Origin: a virus
Strand: one strand, 5' to 3'
DNA length: 37,775 nt
Virus record (IMG/VR): IMGVR_UViG_3300025154_000246
Location: 1-37,775 of that record
Under the pieces are notes generated by a model, which worked only from the letters and a program-made list of their open reading frames with translations, was not told the DNA's origin and made no database searches. The position numbers and the translations under genes were made by a program. Shown in pieces: positions 23,565 to 30,900 of the stretch; positions within the stretch are counted from its first letter, which is position 1, and every line of letters begins with the position of its first letter.

Positions 23565-23779
23565 TGGGAAAGAACAATGCTGATGAACTATTGACCCTGG
23601 AAATAAATAAAGCGCTTTGCAAGGACTGTAAAGAATGTGAAAAACTTCTCCCTAAATTCAGGTCTGTTTATAACGGGAAGATAAATATTTCAGCATGGGC
23701 ATATAAGAGAGAAGACGTCCGGAGAGGGGTAAAATCGGTTATTGAAATATGTAAACAGAAAGCAATTTCATTATATTGA
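23564..23779 (+). CDS. Ferredoxin-like 4-Cys protein
   Basis: A 71-residue protein joined to the endolysin gene by TAATG. Its Cys19-x2-Cys22-x2-Cys25 and a distant Cys63 (EICKQKAISLY) match the plan of a single-cluster 4Fe-4S ferredoxin (C-x2-C-x2-C ... C-x-x-x-A-I). The usual Pro after the last Cys is a Lys here. ISAWAYKREDVRRGVKSVIE forms the region between. It could hold an iron-sulfur cluster and carry electrons, or use the same Cys set for zinc. Its placement beside lysis genes is unusual. Confidence 0.65.
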   Translation: MGKNNADELLTLEINKALCKDCKECEKLLPKFRSVYNGKINISAWAYKREDVRRGVKSVIEICKQKAISLY

Positions 23780-23788
23780 GAAGAATTA

Positions 23789-24103
23789 ATGCAAGCCCCC
23801 CCACCAGCTTTGTTGGCATTATACCATATTGGAGTTATTGGAAAGATCGAAATAGACTACCGACATATGCATACTCCTTCGAAAAGTACATACGTTCGCC
23901 TTCATGGGAATCTCGGTAGTATAGATGGAAGATGGGATGAATACAAAGAGTTTCTTGAAGTGTCAGTGAATTGGAATAGCGTAGCGAATATTAAACCAGA
24001 ATACAGTAAGCAGCTTGAGGCCTGGTATATTTTTGCTGAGACAGAAAAGAAGGAGTTGAAGGAGTTTGAGAGATTAAAAAAGAAGTTTAAAGGGATTTTA
24101 TAA
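23789..24103 (+). CDS. Hypothetical protein, last rightward gene
   Basis: A 104-residue protein with no recognised domain. It starts QAPPPALLALYHIGVIGKIE and ends in a lysine/glutamate-rich helix (AETEKKELKEFERLKKKFKG). The central part (STYVRLHGNLGSIDGRWDEY) is beta-like. Its stop overlaps the stop of the leftward gene by six bases; no clear intrinsic terminator is seen at this junction. Function unknown. Confidence 0.6.
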   Translation: MQAPPPALLALYHIGVIGKIEIDYRHMHTPSKSTYVRLHGNLGSIDGRWDEYKEFLEVSVNWNSVANIKPEYSKQLEAWYIFAETEKKELKEFERLKKKFKGIL

Positions 24104-24412
24104 CTTCTCTATAAACTCATAGCAATTACAATATTTACAACCAACAGCAGCATAATTATCTGCCCAATCGAAATGTCTATAATAAACATGACCGCATTTA
24201 CAAATTCTATCGTCCCCGTATTTCGGATTATATTTCAACGACTCTGTATTTATATCTGCTATATATGGTTCTTGTTTATTTGCCTCAATGATTTTTGATA
24301 TTTCTATATTAAAAAATTCCATAAATTCTTCTCTGAATCCCTTAAATAATACCAAACTTATCCCCACCCCAATATTCATTCCAATAACAATAAAGAATAA
24401 ATCACGTAACAT
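24098..24412 (-). CDS. Membrane-anchored protein with Cys/His cluster
   Basis: A 104-residue protein with one N-terminal membrane helix (LFFIVIGMNIGVGISLVLF, residues 5-23). The C-terminus has CKCGHVYYRHF and GCKYCNCYEFIEKL, six Cys and two His that could bind zinc. It is the last gene of the leftward operon. Function unknown. Confidence 0.65.
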   Translation of the reverse strand: MLRDLFFIVIGMNIGVGISLVLFKGFREEFMEFFNIEISKIIEANKQEPYIADINTESLKYNPKYGDDRICKCGHVYYRHFDWADNYAAVGCKYCNCYEFIEKL

Positions 24413-24671
24413 TTTTCTGTTCCTCTATTTTTCTCAATAATCTTTCTGATCTTTTCCATTGCCGGTAATGGTTTTTAACTATTGCTGCTTGCAGTTTAAC
24501 CAGTTCTGCCTTTGCCTCTTCCCAGGTATCCCGGACTTTAATGTAATCGGTGTCTTTGGATATCGGTTTGCCGGCCAGAAAAATAACATCTTCATTCTCC
24601 CTGACGATATCCACTTCGACAATTACTGGGTCAACTTTATCTGACCACATTCTGATGATATAGCGTTTCAT
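24402..24671 (-). CDS. Hypothetical protein
   Basis: An 89-residue protein: a beta-rich start (RYIIRMWSDKVDPVIVEVDI, VIFLAGKPIS) and a charged C-terminal helix (WEEAKAELVKLQAAIVKNHY, QWKRSERLLRKIEEQ). It overlaps both neighbours by a few bases. No family is recognised. Confidence 0.6.
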   Translation of the reverse strand: MKRYIIRMWSDKVDPVIVEVDIVRENEDVIFLAGKPISKDTDYIKVRDTWEEAKAELVKLQAAIVKNHYRQWKRSERLLRKIEEQKNVT

Positions 24672-24856
24672 TTCTTCTCCATAAATGAAACAAGTCGAGT
24701 CCAGGTATAATGACTTATTTGATTGTCATTTTCCAGTTGTTCATAAATGTCTGATAAAAGGCCTTTGGCCTCTTCCAAGTCATTTAACTCTTCCCGGATT
24801 TTATCGAGAATATTATTCAAATCCTGTTTCTCGGGTAAGGAATTTACTTTTCTCAT
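24668..24856 (-). CDS. Small coiled-coil hypothetical protein
   Basis: A 62-residue, mostly helical protein (LNNILDKIREELNDLEEAKG, LLSDIYEQLENDNQ). It is coupled by ATGA overlaps to the Rad50 C-terminal gene upstream and to the next gene downstream. It may be a small regulator or partner; no function can be assigned. Confidence 0.55.
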   Translation of the reverse strand: MRKVNSLPEKQDLNNILDKIREELNDLEEAKGLLSDIYEQLENDNQISHYTWTRLVSFMEKK

Positions 24857-25497
24857 TTTAACCTCTTGACTATTGTCTGCCGGCCCCGCATCGAAAATTC
24901 ATAAATACAATCCGCCACTTCAAGCAGATCCTCCCGGCTGGCTCGCTCATCGGCAATCATCACAATCTGCAGTCCCGGCCAATTCTTTTCCGGCCTTGGC
25001 TTGCAAATCTCCGACAACATAGCCAAGGCTCGCCGATTGGCCTCTGCCCCCTTGAGATGCTTGAAGGGTTCATCAAGCCAGATACTGGCGCGGTTACGGG
25101 GCGATCTAAGGGACCAGAGAGCAGGGCGCAGGGCCAGGCCGGCAATATCGACGGAACCAAGCCCGCTATTGTCTTTGGGGTTAATTCTCGCCCCCTCCCG
25201 GACAAACCAGAAGTCGACCTCGACCTTGCTTCGCTTAATTTCAAAAGATACCTCGAAATCATACGGGTCTTCGAAGACTGATTGCAGAGCCAGTTTAGGT
25301 AGCTCAGATAATTGATACCGAAGTTCATCTTGAGTTGATTGGGCGGTTAACTGGATGATCACCTGCGCCTTTTCCGCATTGCGGAGTTCGCGGCGGTGGA
25401 CCTTGGCGGCGGTCTGGGAGGCGGTAAGTTCCTCCTGGATCTTTTGCCGGCGACCTTTCAGTTGCTGGATTTTGTCTTTGTAGGGTTGCAGGTTCAT
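24853..25497 (-). CDS. Rad50/SbcC-like ATPase, C-terminal half (split gene)
   Basis: A 214-residue protein. Residues 1-60 are a coiled coil (KDKIQQLKGRRQKIQEELTA). Residues 80-128 carry a beta segment and a signature-type motif DNSGLGSVDIAGLALRPALW; phage Rad50-like proteins often have a G-G-G-x-x-D-V variant in place of LSGG. Residues 137-144 (ASIWLDEP) are Walker B with D142 and E143, and IVMIADERA stands where the switch region lies. There is no Walker A. The matching N-terminal half with Walker A is encoded at 27435-28469, so the two chains must join to make ATP sites. Base composition is richer in G+C than the HNH gene next to it. Confidence 0.82.
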   Translation of the reverse strand: MNLQPYKDKIQQLKGRRQKIQEELTASQTAAKVHRRELRNAEKAQVIIQLTAQSTQDELRYQLSELPKLALQSVFEDPYDFEVSFEIKRSKVEVDFWFVREGARINPKDNSGLGSVDIAGLALRPALWSLRSPRNRASIWLDEPFKHLKGAEANRRALAMLSEICKPRPEKNWPGLQIVMIADERASREDLLEVADCIYEFSMRGRQTIVKRLK

Positions 25498-26141
25498 AAA
25501 GTATTAAACATTTTATTCGTCCATATTGAAAAAGTAGATGATTTTACCGATTTCGGACATTCATCCATCCATTTAAACCAATCATATTGTTTTTCTTTAT
25601 TCCATTCTGGGGAATATGCCCAAAAATGTTGTAGATTATGGCAACTTTCGCATAATAAAATTAAATTATCAGGATGTAGACTGCCGCCATCACTTTCCGC
25701 TCTTATGTGGCATTTTTCTAAATAAACCGAAGATTGACAACACCAGCATTTATTTGAATCTTTATTAAAAAGAAGTGCAGAATGAGCAGCTATTATTTCT
25801 TCAATTGGCGTTGTTATTGATTTTCTTTTGCCATTTTCCCTTTTTGTTTTTAGGTATCGGTCTTCGTATTTATAGTTTAATTTTTTCTTTTTTCTTTCAA
25901 TAATTCTTCTTGATTTTTCTACATCAACAAAAATAGCTTTTTTCTTATCAATATAGATGATTTTATATATTAATTTTTTCGATTCTTCTTTCTCTTTTGC
26001 CGTCCAAGGAATTCCAAACCTCGAATTATGTCCTGGTTTAAACAAAGATTTAGATGTTCTCCAATGTGAATTTTCATCATTCCCTACTTTTTCGCCGCAA
26101 CCACAAAGGCAAAAAGGTCTTTCAAAATCTTTATATTGCAT
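25494..26141 (-). CDS. HNH endonuclease
   Basis: A 215-residue protein. The N-terminal FCLCGCGEKVGNDENSHWRT and FKPGHNSRFG form a C-x-C-G-C-G...G-H-N-x-R region often found in phage HNH proteins. The catalytic part is CWCCQSSVYLEKCHIRAESD, then GGSLHPDNLILLCESCHNLQ, a zinc-stabilised HNH (C-x-x-C...H-I...D-N-L-x-L-L-C-x-x-C-H). The gene is strikingly A+T-rich compared with the genes around it. It separates the small coiled-coil gene from the Rad50 C-terminal gene, which suggests arrival as a mobile (homing-type) element. Confidence 0.87.
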   Translation of the reverse strand: MQYKDFERPFCLCGCGEKVGNDENSHWRTSKSLFKPGHNSRFGIPWTAKEKEESKKLIYKIIYIDKKKAIFVDVEKSRRIIERKKKKLNYKYEDRYLKTKRENGKRKSITTPIEEIIAAHSALLFNKDSNKCWCCQSSVYLEKCHIRAESDGGSLHPDNLILLCESCHNLQHFWAYSPEWNKEKQYDWFKWMDECPKSVKSSTFSIWTNKMFNTL

Positions 26142-26147
26142 TTTTAA

Positions 26148-26381
26148 TCAACTCCAATCATAATCCGCTTCCAGACTTTCAACCGCAGCCTCGATTTCGG
26201 TATTAATCTTTTTGATCTTCCGTTCTTCCTTGGAGATTTCCCGTTCAATATCCTCAGCGGTTTCACAATCATCTGCCGCCATTTGCTTCTGGATCTGGGT
26301 CTTCTCCCCACGCAGTTCGGCCAGTTCGGTTTTCCGCTTGGCGACTTTTTTCAACATGTCAGCTATTTTTTGTTCGCTCAT
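26148..26381 (-). CDS. Small coiled-coil protein, possible Rad50 arm fragment
   Basis: A 77-residue protein that is almost all coiled coil (KIADMLKKVAKRKTELAELR, EDIEREISKEERKIKKINTE). One Cys occurs in the middle (ADDCETAED). It overlaps the Mre11 gene by ATGA. Since it lies between Mre11 and the Rad50 C-terminal gene it may supply part of the missing coiled-coil arm, or be an independent small partner. This role is inferred. Confidence 0.6.
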   Translation of the reverse strand: MSEQKIADMLKKVAKRKTELAELRGEKTQIQKQMAADDCETAEDIEREISKEERKIKKINTEIEAAVESLEADYDWS

Positions 26382-27316
26382 TTCAATCCCTCATAATAAT
26401 TCCATACCTTATCCCGGACGCCCTGGGTTATCAGTCTGTCGCTGACCGCCGCCTCCAGGTTATCATGGAAGTTAATCCCTGATACAACCTGCTCACCAAG
26501 TTTCTCTACAAAAGCATCCAGGCGGTTTTCCTTGGCCTTCTTGATATCGATATAATCTCGATTGATAACCCCTTCCTCAATCGGTACGTAAATTCTTTTA
26601 ATTGTATTGGTATCTGCAAACCACAAAAAGACACTGGGCTTAAAATCAATCTGGTCGGCATCATTCCGCATCAAGGAACCGGGATTGACAAGAACCCGCC
26701 CATCTTCTTCCCGGGTAAAGGTCTGGTGATTATGGCCGCAAACAATCAGATCAAAGTCCGGCAGCAGATCCATTACTTCCTTGGCAGAATAACCGACACA
26801 GCCGGGGAATGGTTCAAACTCTTCGTAGACCATGGCGTGGACGAGGGCGATATATTTTTCTTCAATTACGGGTCGAATTAACGGCTGTTTTATTTCCAAT
26901 CCCCAAGGATAACCAAAAAGATGAATTTCCGCATCAACAGTTGTTTTCCATGGATATGTCACTTTTATAGCTCCGGCTCTTTGCAGAACCGCCATTGCTG
27001 AATTGGAATAATTATCGATTGATTTCCCCGGCAGATCGTGGTTACCAGGAATGGTATAAAACCTCTCTGGCAAATTCTCCATTGCCCAACCAAGCAATTC
27101 GTGGCTCGGATTGGATTTATATCGCTTATCAAAAAGATCCCCAGCATCCAAGATAGGACAATTATCATTCTCCATCTGCAACTGGCAAAGCCATTTGATT
27201 TTCCTTTCCTGCGCCGCCCAGTGATCATCTGTCCGGCAGGTCGGTTGGAAGGCCCTCAGTTCAATATCGGCGGTCAGGATGGCGTCGGCTTTTTTGGGAT
27301 GATTGCTTCGTCTCAT
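26378..27316 (-). CDS. Mre11/SbcD-like nuclease with altered motif I
   Basis: A 312-residue metallophosphoesterase. Motif II is AGDLFDKR (D60, D63), motif III GNHD (91-94), a lone His in LVHAMV (His160) and motif V GHNH (194-197). Motif I, normally D-x-H (T-A-D-x-H-L), reads TADIEL with D17 and Glu19 in place of His. The CRTDDHWAAQERKIKW segment after it is the usual phage-type continuation. It should form the nuclease half of an Mre11-Rad50 end-processing complex (T4 gp47, T5 D12 type), acting in recombination and repair. The start overlaps the stop of a 41-residue gene. Confidence 0.87.
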   Translation of the reverse strand: MRRSNHPKKADAILTADIELRAFQPTCRTDDHWAAQERKIKWLCQLQMENDNCPILDAGDLFDKRYKSNPSHELLGWAMENLPERFYTIPGNHDLPGKSIDNYSNSAMAVLQRAGAIKVTYPWKTTVDAEIHLFGYPWGLEIKQPLIRPVIEEKYIALVHAMVYEEFEPFPGCVGYSAKEVMDLLPDFDLIVCGHNHQTFTREEDGRVLVNPGSLMRNDADQIDFKPSVFLWFADTNTIKRIYVPIEEGVINRDYIDIKKAKENRLDAFVEKLGEQVVSGINFHDNLEAAVSDRLITQGVRDKVWNYYEGLK

Positions 27317-27438
27317 GATTGATTCATTTCGCGTAAATTATTCATATTTTCAAAGAACCATTCAATCGGAACTCCCATTCTAAGACAAGTTTTCGCATGA
27401 TTGTAGTTATTTTGCCAGAAGATTTGAAAACTTGTCAT
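27313..27438 (-). CDS. 41-residue protein between the Rad50 N-half and Mre11 genes
   Basis: A small frame that starts on the last bases of the Rad50 N-half gene (ATGA) with GGGAGGGA a few bases upstream, and ends within the ATG of Mre11 (ATGA again). The product is MTSFQIFWQNNYNHAKTCLR plus a further 21 residues with GVPIEWFFENMNNL. It is aromatic and lacks any known motif. Both overlaps suggest it is truly translated, perhaps to couple the two genes. Confidence 0.55.
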   Translation of the reverse strand: MTSFQIFWQNNYNHAKTCLRMGVPIEWFFENMNNLREMNQS

Positions 27439-28469
27439 AATTCCCTCCCACACTCGCTACATATATTTGGAATCTTCGCCTGCAGGTCTTTTAACTTTTC
27501 CTCGACCTCGACAATCTCTTTACCTATTATACTAAAATCCGACAATAATCTTTTCAGTTTTTTTACTCTGGTGGAAGATAATTCCAAGGCCCCTGTACTG
27601 ATCCTGATCTTTTCAAATCGATCCTCAATACCATCAAAGTTTTCCGCCGCTTCCTTCCTTTTTATAGCGGCATTCAAAGTCAGGATTCTATTCAACCTCG
27701 CAATCCGCGATTCCGCAGCCTGTACCGCCTGTAATTTCGCTTTTAAACCCTCAAGCGTAGATTCGGCTGCAAGTAACCCTTCCTTGCCTATAATCGCATC
27801 CTCAAGCGTTTTTAGGCTATCCCGCAATTTCTTCAGATTTTGAATCCTGGAGCCGGAGAAGGCTTGCAACTTTTGCATGGTATCAATCTGGCCGACCCGC
27901 TCTTCCATATCCTCAATATCGGCAAACTCTTCTAACTCTTTTTCCTTGGCTTCTGCCGTTGCTTTCTCGGCTTTCCATAATTTATCGAGTCGGTTTACAT
28001 CTTCCTTGGCATTGGAAAGAGTTTGTTCTATTTCATCCAGGCCGGCAATCCGATTGAGTATGCGGCCTCGCTCCCCGGAAGTTTCGAACATGAGGAAAGC
28101 CCGTTCAATCTGAGTCTGCAAATTGACATCATCCAGATCCAGCAGGGTGGCTATATTGCCCGGAACGGAAGTCCCGGCATTGATTGGCTTCTCCTCATTG
28201 AGTACATAGCTGTTTTCCGACTTATCCCGGACTCTCTTGAGGATAAAGCCGGGATTGATAAACTCGCCAGTGACGGCCGTTGTACCATCCCAGTACAGGG
28301 GCCTCATCCACTCACCACCTGGATTATTCTGGGTCAGCCATTTATAGGCTCGGAATGATCCTGATTTCCCCCGGTCGGTTTCCCCGACAAAAACATTCAA
28401 GCCGGGGGAGAACTCAAAAAAGGTATCTTTGTGGGATTCAAGATTTTCTATCCGGAGTGACTTGATCAT
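27435..28469 (-). CDS. Rad50/SbcC-like ATPase, N-terminal half with half zinc hook
   Basis: A 344-residue protein. Residues 29-36 (GETDRGKS) are the Walker A loop of an SMC-like N-lobe, preceded by MIKSLRIENLESHKD, the usual start. A Q-loop-like TQIERAFLMFETSGERGRIL follows near 120-140. From about residue 150 the chain is coiled coil. It ends abruptly in IPNICSECGREL, with Cys337-x2-Cys340 at the zinc-hook position. A full Rad50 would turn back here and continue to Walker B, but the gene stops, and the second lobe is encoded at 24853-25497. It opens the Rad50-Mre11 segment. Confidence 0.85.
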   Translation of the reverse strand: MIKSLRIENLESHKDTFFEFSPGLNVFVGETDRGKSGSFRAYKWLTQNNPGGEWMRPLYWDGTTAVTGEFINPGFILKRVRDKSENSYVLNEEKPINAGTSVPGNIATLLDLDDVNLQTQIERAFLMFETSGERGRILNRIAGLDEIEQTLSNAKEDVNRLDKLWKAEKATAEAKEKELEEFADIEDMEERVGQIDTMQKLQAFSGSRIQNLKKLRDSLKTLEDAIIGKEGLLAAESTLEGLKAKLQAVQAAESRIARLNRILTLNAAIKRKEAAENFDGIEDRFEKIRISTGALELSSTRVKKLKRLLSDFSIIGKEIVEVEEKLKDLQAKIPNICSECGREL

Positions 28470-28879
28470 ACCGATTCACCAGATAAAATGAGTGGAGATT
28501 TTGGTTCAATATATTTTCCGGCCGGGATTGTTCTTTTCAAAGAAATGATTCCTGGGGTAAGAGAAAGTTCCGATTCATTCATAGCAATTTGCGCCTCATA
28601 TGTCGTCGTAATTCTTCCTGGAGAATTATAAATATTGGGAATCTTTATCTCATGGATGAATTTATCCCCATTTTGAAACATCTTTATTACATATGTCTCG
28701 ATTGGCTGGCCATTGAAGGCTATTTCAAAATCCAGTAACTCTGAATCTGGAGTACTCAGATAAAGTGTAATTGCATCGTCAACCCACGATCCCCTTGGCA
28801 TTAATGGGGCCGGCAGTTTTTGAATCAATGAGCATCCCAAAACTAGAATAGATGTTTTTATGAATTGTCTTCTGTTCAT
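28466..28879 (-). CDS. Exported lipoprotein-like protein with a twin-arginine signal
   Basis: From ATG 28877-28879 (just after the upstream stop) the product has 137 residues. It begins MNRRQFIKTSILVLGCSLIQ: R-R-x-F-I-K is the Tat motif, with a hydrophobic core and an L-G-C lipobox at Cys17 or so. The mature part is beta-rich (AITLYLSTPDSELLDFEIAF, FIHEIKIPNIYNSPGRITTT) and resembles the small sulfur-oxidation SoxY/SoxZ-like sandwich in some short motifs, but this is weak. An exported protein in the replication operon is unexpected. The longer start at 28912 would bury the signal. Confidence 0.65.
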   Translation of the reverse strand: MNRRQFIKTSILVLGCSLIQKLPAPLMPRGSWVDDAITLYLSTPDSELLDFEIAFNGQPIETYVIKMFQNGDKFIHEIKIPNIYNSPGRITTTYEAQIAMNESELSLTPGIISLKRTIPAGKYIEPKSPLILSGESV

Positions 28880-28880
28880 T

Positions 28881-29360
28881 TTATTTCCCGTAAAATTTTG
28901 GCCTGATCCCATACTCCCGGAAAAGGCTTTTTAATTTAACCGTCAATATTCCCGACTTTGGATACTCAGGAAATTTTGCTTTCCCGGAATAATTTGCTTT
29001 CAGACTATTATACGAAGATTTCATCAATTTTGGGGACTTTTCTTTTTCGCTTGGGTGAATAAATGGTTTGTGGTCTTCCCGCAGGTAATCGGCCGTCCTT
29101 GATAAGAAGTTTGGCAGACGCATTCGGCTAATTCCATATCGCCGGCAATTATTTTCCATTTTCCCCAAGAAGGTATTACAGGCCCGACAAAGAACCCCCC
29201 GGATCTGGCCAGTCCCTTTTACTTTCTTTTTGTGCTCATGATCCAAGCAAATTTCATATTCATTTATTTGTCTTCGGCAGATGGGGCACCGGCCATCTTG
29301 GTCAAGAAGAATATCGTTGCGAAGTTGCGGGAGTTCCGAATGTTTGAGTTGCTTGATCAT
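28881..29360 (-). CDS. Endonuclease VII-like nuclease (His-Me finger)
   Basis: A 159-residue protein. It has CPICRRQINEYEICLDHEHK with the zinc-binding Cys pair and the D-H catalytic motif, then GQIRGVLCRACNTFLGKMEN with the second Cys pair and an Asn that completes the active site, the order found in T4 endonuclease VII (gp49) and related phage nucleases. The C-terminal 70 residues are basic. It likely resolves branched DNA before packaging, or acts with the recombination genes on both sides. Confidence 0.85.
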   Translation of the reverse strand: MIKQLKHSELPQLRNDILLDQDGRCPICRRQINEYEICLDHEHKKKVKGTGQIRGVLCRACNTFLGKMENNCRRYGISRMRLPNFLSRTADYLREDHKPFIHPSEKEKSPKLMKSSYNSLKANYSGKAKFPEYPKSGILTVKLKSLFREYGIRPKFYGK

Positions 29361-29608
29361 CTTTTAAAAAGTGGGATTAATGCCTCTTTTAATTTTCGAT
29401 ATTCTTCTACTTCTTTTACCAAACTTCTGATATCATCGGCCATATTTCTAATACTGGGATCATATCCACCAATTTCTTTATAATCGGCATAGCCATATCC
29501 ATAAAAATTTGGCCTTTCATTTCCCGTCAGAGCGCAATTAATTTCTTCAAGTGCTTTTACAGCGGCTCGATGCGATATAACTATACGATAAAAAGATTTA
29601 TCCCTCAT
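29357..29608 (-). CDS. Hypothetical protein
   Basis: An 83-residue protein with FYRIVISHRAAVKALEEINC, a Tyr/Gly-rich centre (PNFYGYGYADYKEIGGYDPS) and a C-terminal helix DDIRSLVKEVEEYRKLKEAL. It overlaps the endonuclease gene by ATGA. No family is recognised. Confidence 0.6.
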   Translation of the reverse strand: MRDKSFYRIVISHRAAVKALEEINCALTGNERPNFYGYGYADYKEIGGYDPSIRNMADDIRSLVKEVEEYRKLKEALIPLFKR

Positions 29609-29619
29609 AATTTCCCCTT

Positions 29620-30450
29620 TTATTTAAACATCATCTCCCAATCATCGACTTTCTCCGCCAACTTCTCCAGGCCAAACAGATCGCAGATAGCCCCAAACCC
29701 TTCCGGGCTGAATTCATCCTTCTGGATCTCAACCGATTGCGTTTTCGGGAATGGTAAATTAACGAGGATGCCATTTTTCTTTTTCATGGCTCGCTTTTCA
29801 TCATCAATAACCATGCTGACAATTGTATCTTTATTGAGGGTTCCGTTCAGGTATTTCAAAACCGTTTTCTCCCCGACCATACTAATGCCGGGAATCTTAT
29901 CGGAAGAGCAACCAGCCAGGGCCTTGACAATCCGCCAATCTCTTGGGGCAATGCCGTATTTCTTCCGGAAGGTTTTTTCATTCATTAAAGTTTTTGTCGT
30001 TGGCGAATACCAAGTACATTGATCGACCAATTGCAAAAGATCCTCGTCTCCGGTCAGGACGATTACTTGGTGGGGATTATCTCGGACCAGCCTGGCCATA
30101 ATATCATCCGCTTCAATTCCAGTTTGTTGGCAGATATTTTTGAATCCCATAGTCGGCAGGACAAGGGTTCTGATTGTACTTATCTGCTTGACTATTTCGT
30201 TCCGTTCCAGTTTTTCTTTATGGCTGGCAGGCGGTCTATGTTTATACCCGGGGAATATTTCTTTCCGGTAGTTCTTGCGGGAATCAAAACAAAAGAGTGG
30301 GGATGAAATACCAAACTTTTTACAATGGAAATAGATGGCCGTCAGGAAGGATTGAATAGCTCCGGTCCCGACTCCATTGTATTGCATATTGCCGGTTGAG
30401 TGGAATCCCCGCCAACAAAAGAAATTGACATCAAAAGCAAGGTATTTCAT
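29620..30450 (-). CDS. 5'-3' exonuclease / flap endonuclease (PIN-FEN family)
   Basis: A 276-residue protein of the DNA polymerase I exonuclease/T5 D15 family. Conserved acids: Asp7 in LAFDVNF; FDSRKNYRKEIFPGYKHR (55-72), the helical arch segment; GIEADD (111-116); LTGDEDLLQLV (132-142); and the H3TH motif near residues 185-200 (GCSSDKIPGISMVGEKTVLK). It removes RNA primers and flaps in replication. Its position in a group with RecA-like, SSB and nuclease genes is typical. Confidence 0.92.
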   Translation of the reverse strand: MKYLAFDVNFFCWRGFHSTGNMQYNGVGTGAIQSFLTAIYFHCKKFGISSPLFCFDSRKNYRKEIFPGYKHRPPASHKEKLERNEIVKQISTIRTLVLPTMGFKNICQQTGIEADDIMARLVRDNPHQVIVLTGDEDLLQLVDQCTWYSPTTKTLMNEKTFRKKYGIAPRDWRIVKALAGCSSDKIPGISMVGEKTVLKYLNGTLNKDTIVSMVIDDEKRAMKKKNGILVNLPFPKTQSVEIQKDEFSPEGFGAICDLFGLEKLAEKVDDWEMMFK

Positions 30451-30665
30451 TTTATTTTTTCTACACCAATATCCATATGAGGAGTAATTTTAAATTTTCC
30501 CTTACAACTTTCACATTCATGGTTAAATACGCATTCGTCTTTCCGTCGGCCAGAATCAGTTCCGTGGATTATTACCGAGACTTCAATATCAGATATTTCA
30601 TTATATTCTTCACAATGGGGGCAAATAAAATCAAGAGAATGTAAAATGCTAACTATACTGCTCAT
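30447..30665 (-). CDS. Small protein with two zinc-type Cys pairs
   Basis: A 72-residue protein with FICPHCEEYNE and HECESCKGKF (two C-x2-C pairs), beta strands between them (ISDIEVSVIIHG). This is a zinc-ribbon-like or rubredoxin-like small protein of unknown role. It overlaps the exonuclease start. Confidence 0.65.
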   Translation of the reverse strand: MSSIVSILHSLDFICPHCEEYNEISDIEVSVIIHGTDSGRRKDECVFNHECESCKGKFKITPHMDIGVEKIK

Positions 30666-30686
30666 AATAATTTCTCCATTAATATT

Positions 30687-30899
30687 TCATGATCGGAGGG
30701 CTTTCATTTCATTGAAGAGGGATAACATCGATTCATGGTGTCTTTCTTTGCTGGCGATCTCGGCCCGGATTATTATGTCATTTAAACTGAAAACATAGTC
30801 CTTGGCAATTATCCCATTGGCGGAACAGGCATCGACTTTTCTCCGGCACTTCTCAATCTCTTTTAGGAATTGGATTTCGAAGTCAATTTTCTTTGACAT
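30687..30899 (-). CDS. Small helical hypothetical protein
   Basis: A 70-residue protein from ATG 30897-30899, preceded by AAGGAGATAAT; the longer frame from 30962 lies within the RecA-like gene and is not preferred. It is helical: IDFEIQFLKEIEKCRRKVDA, DYVFSLNDIIIRAEIAS, ESMLSLFNEMKAL. No domain is known. Confidence 0.6.
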   Translation of the reverse strand: MSKKIDFEIQFLKEIEKCRRKVDACSANGIIAKDYVFSLNDIIIRAEIASKERHHESMLSLFNEMKALRS

Positions 30900-30900
30900 A

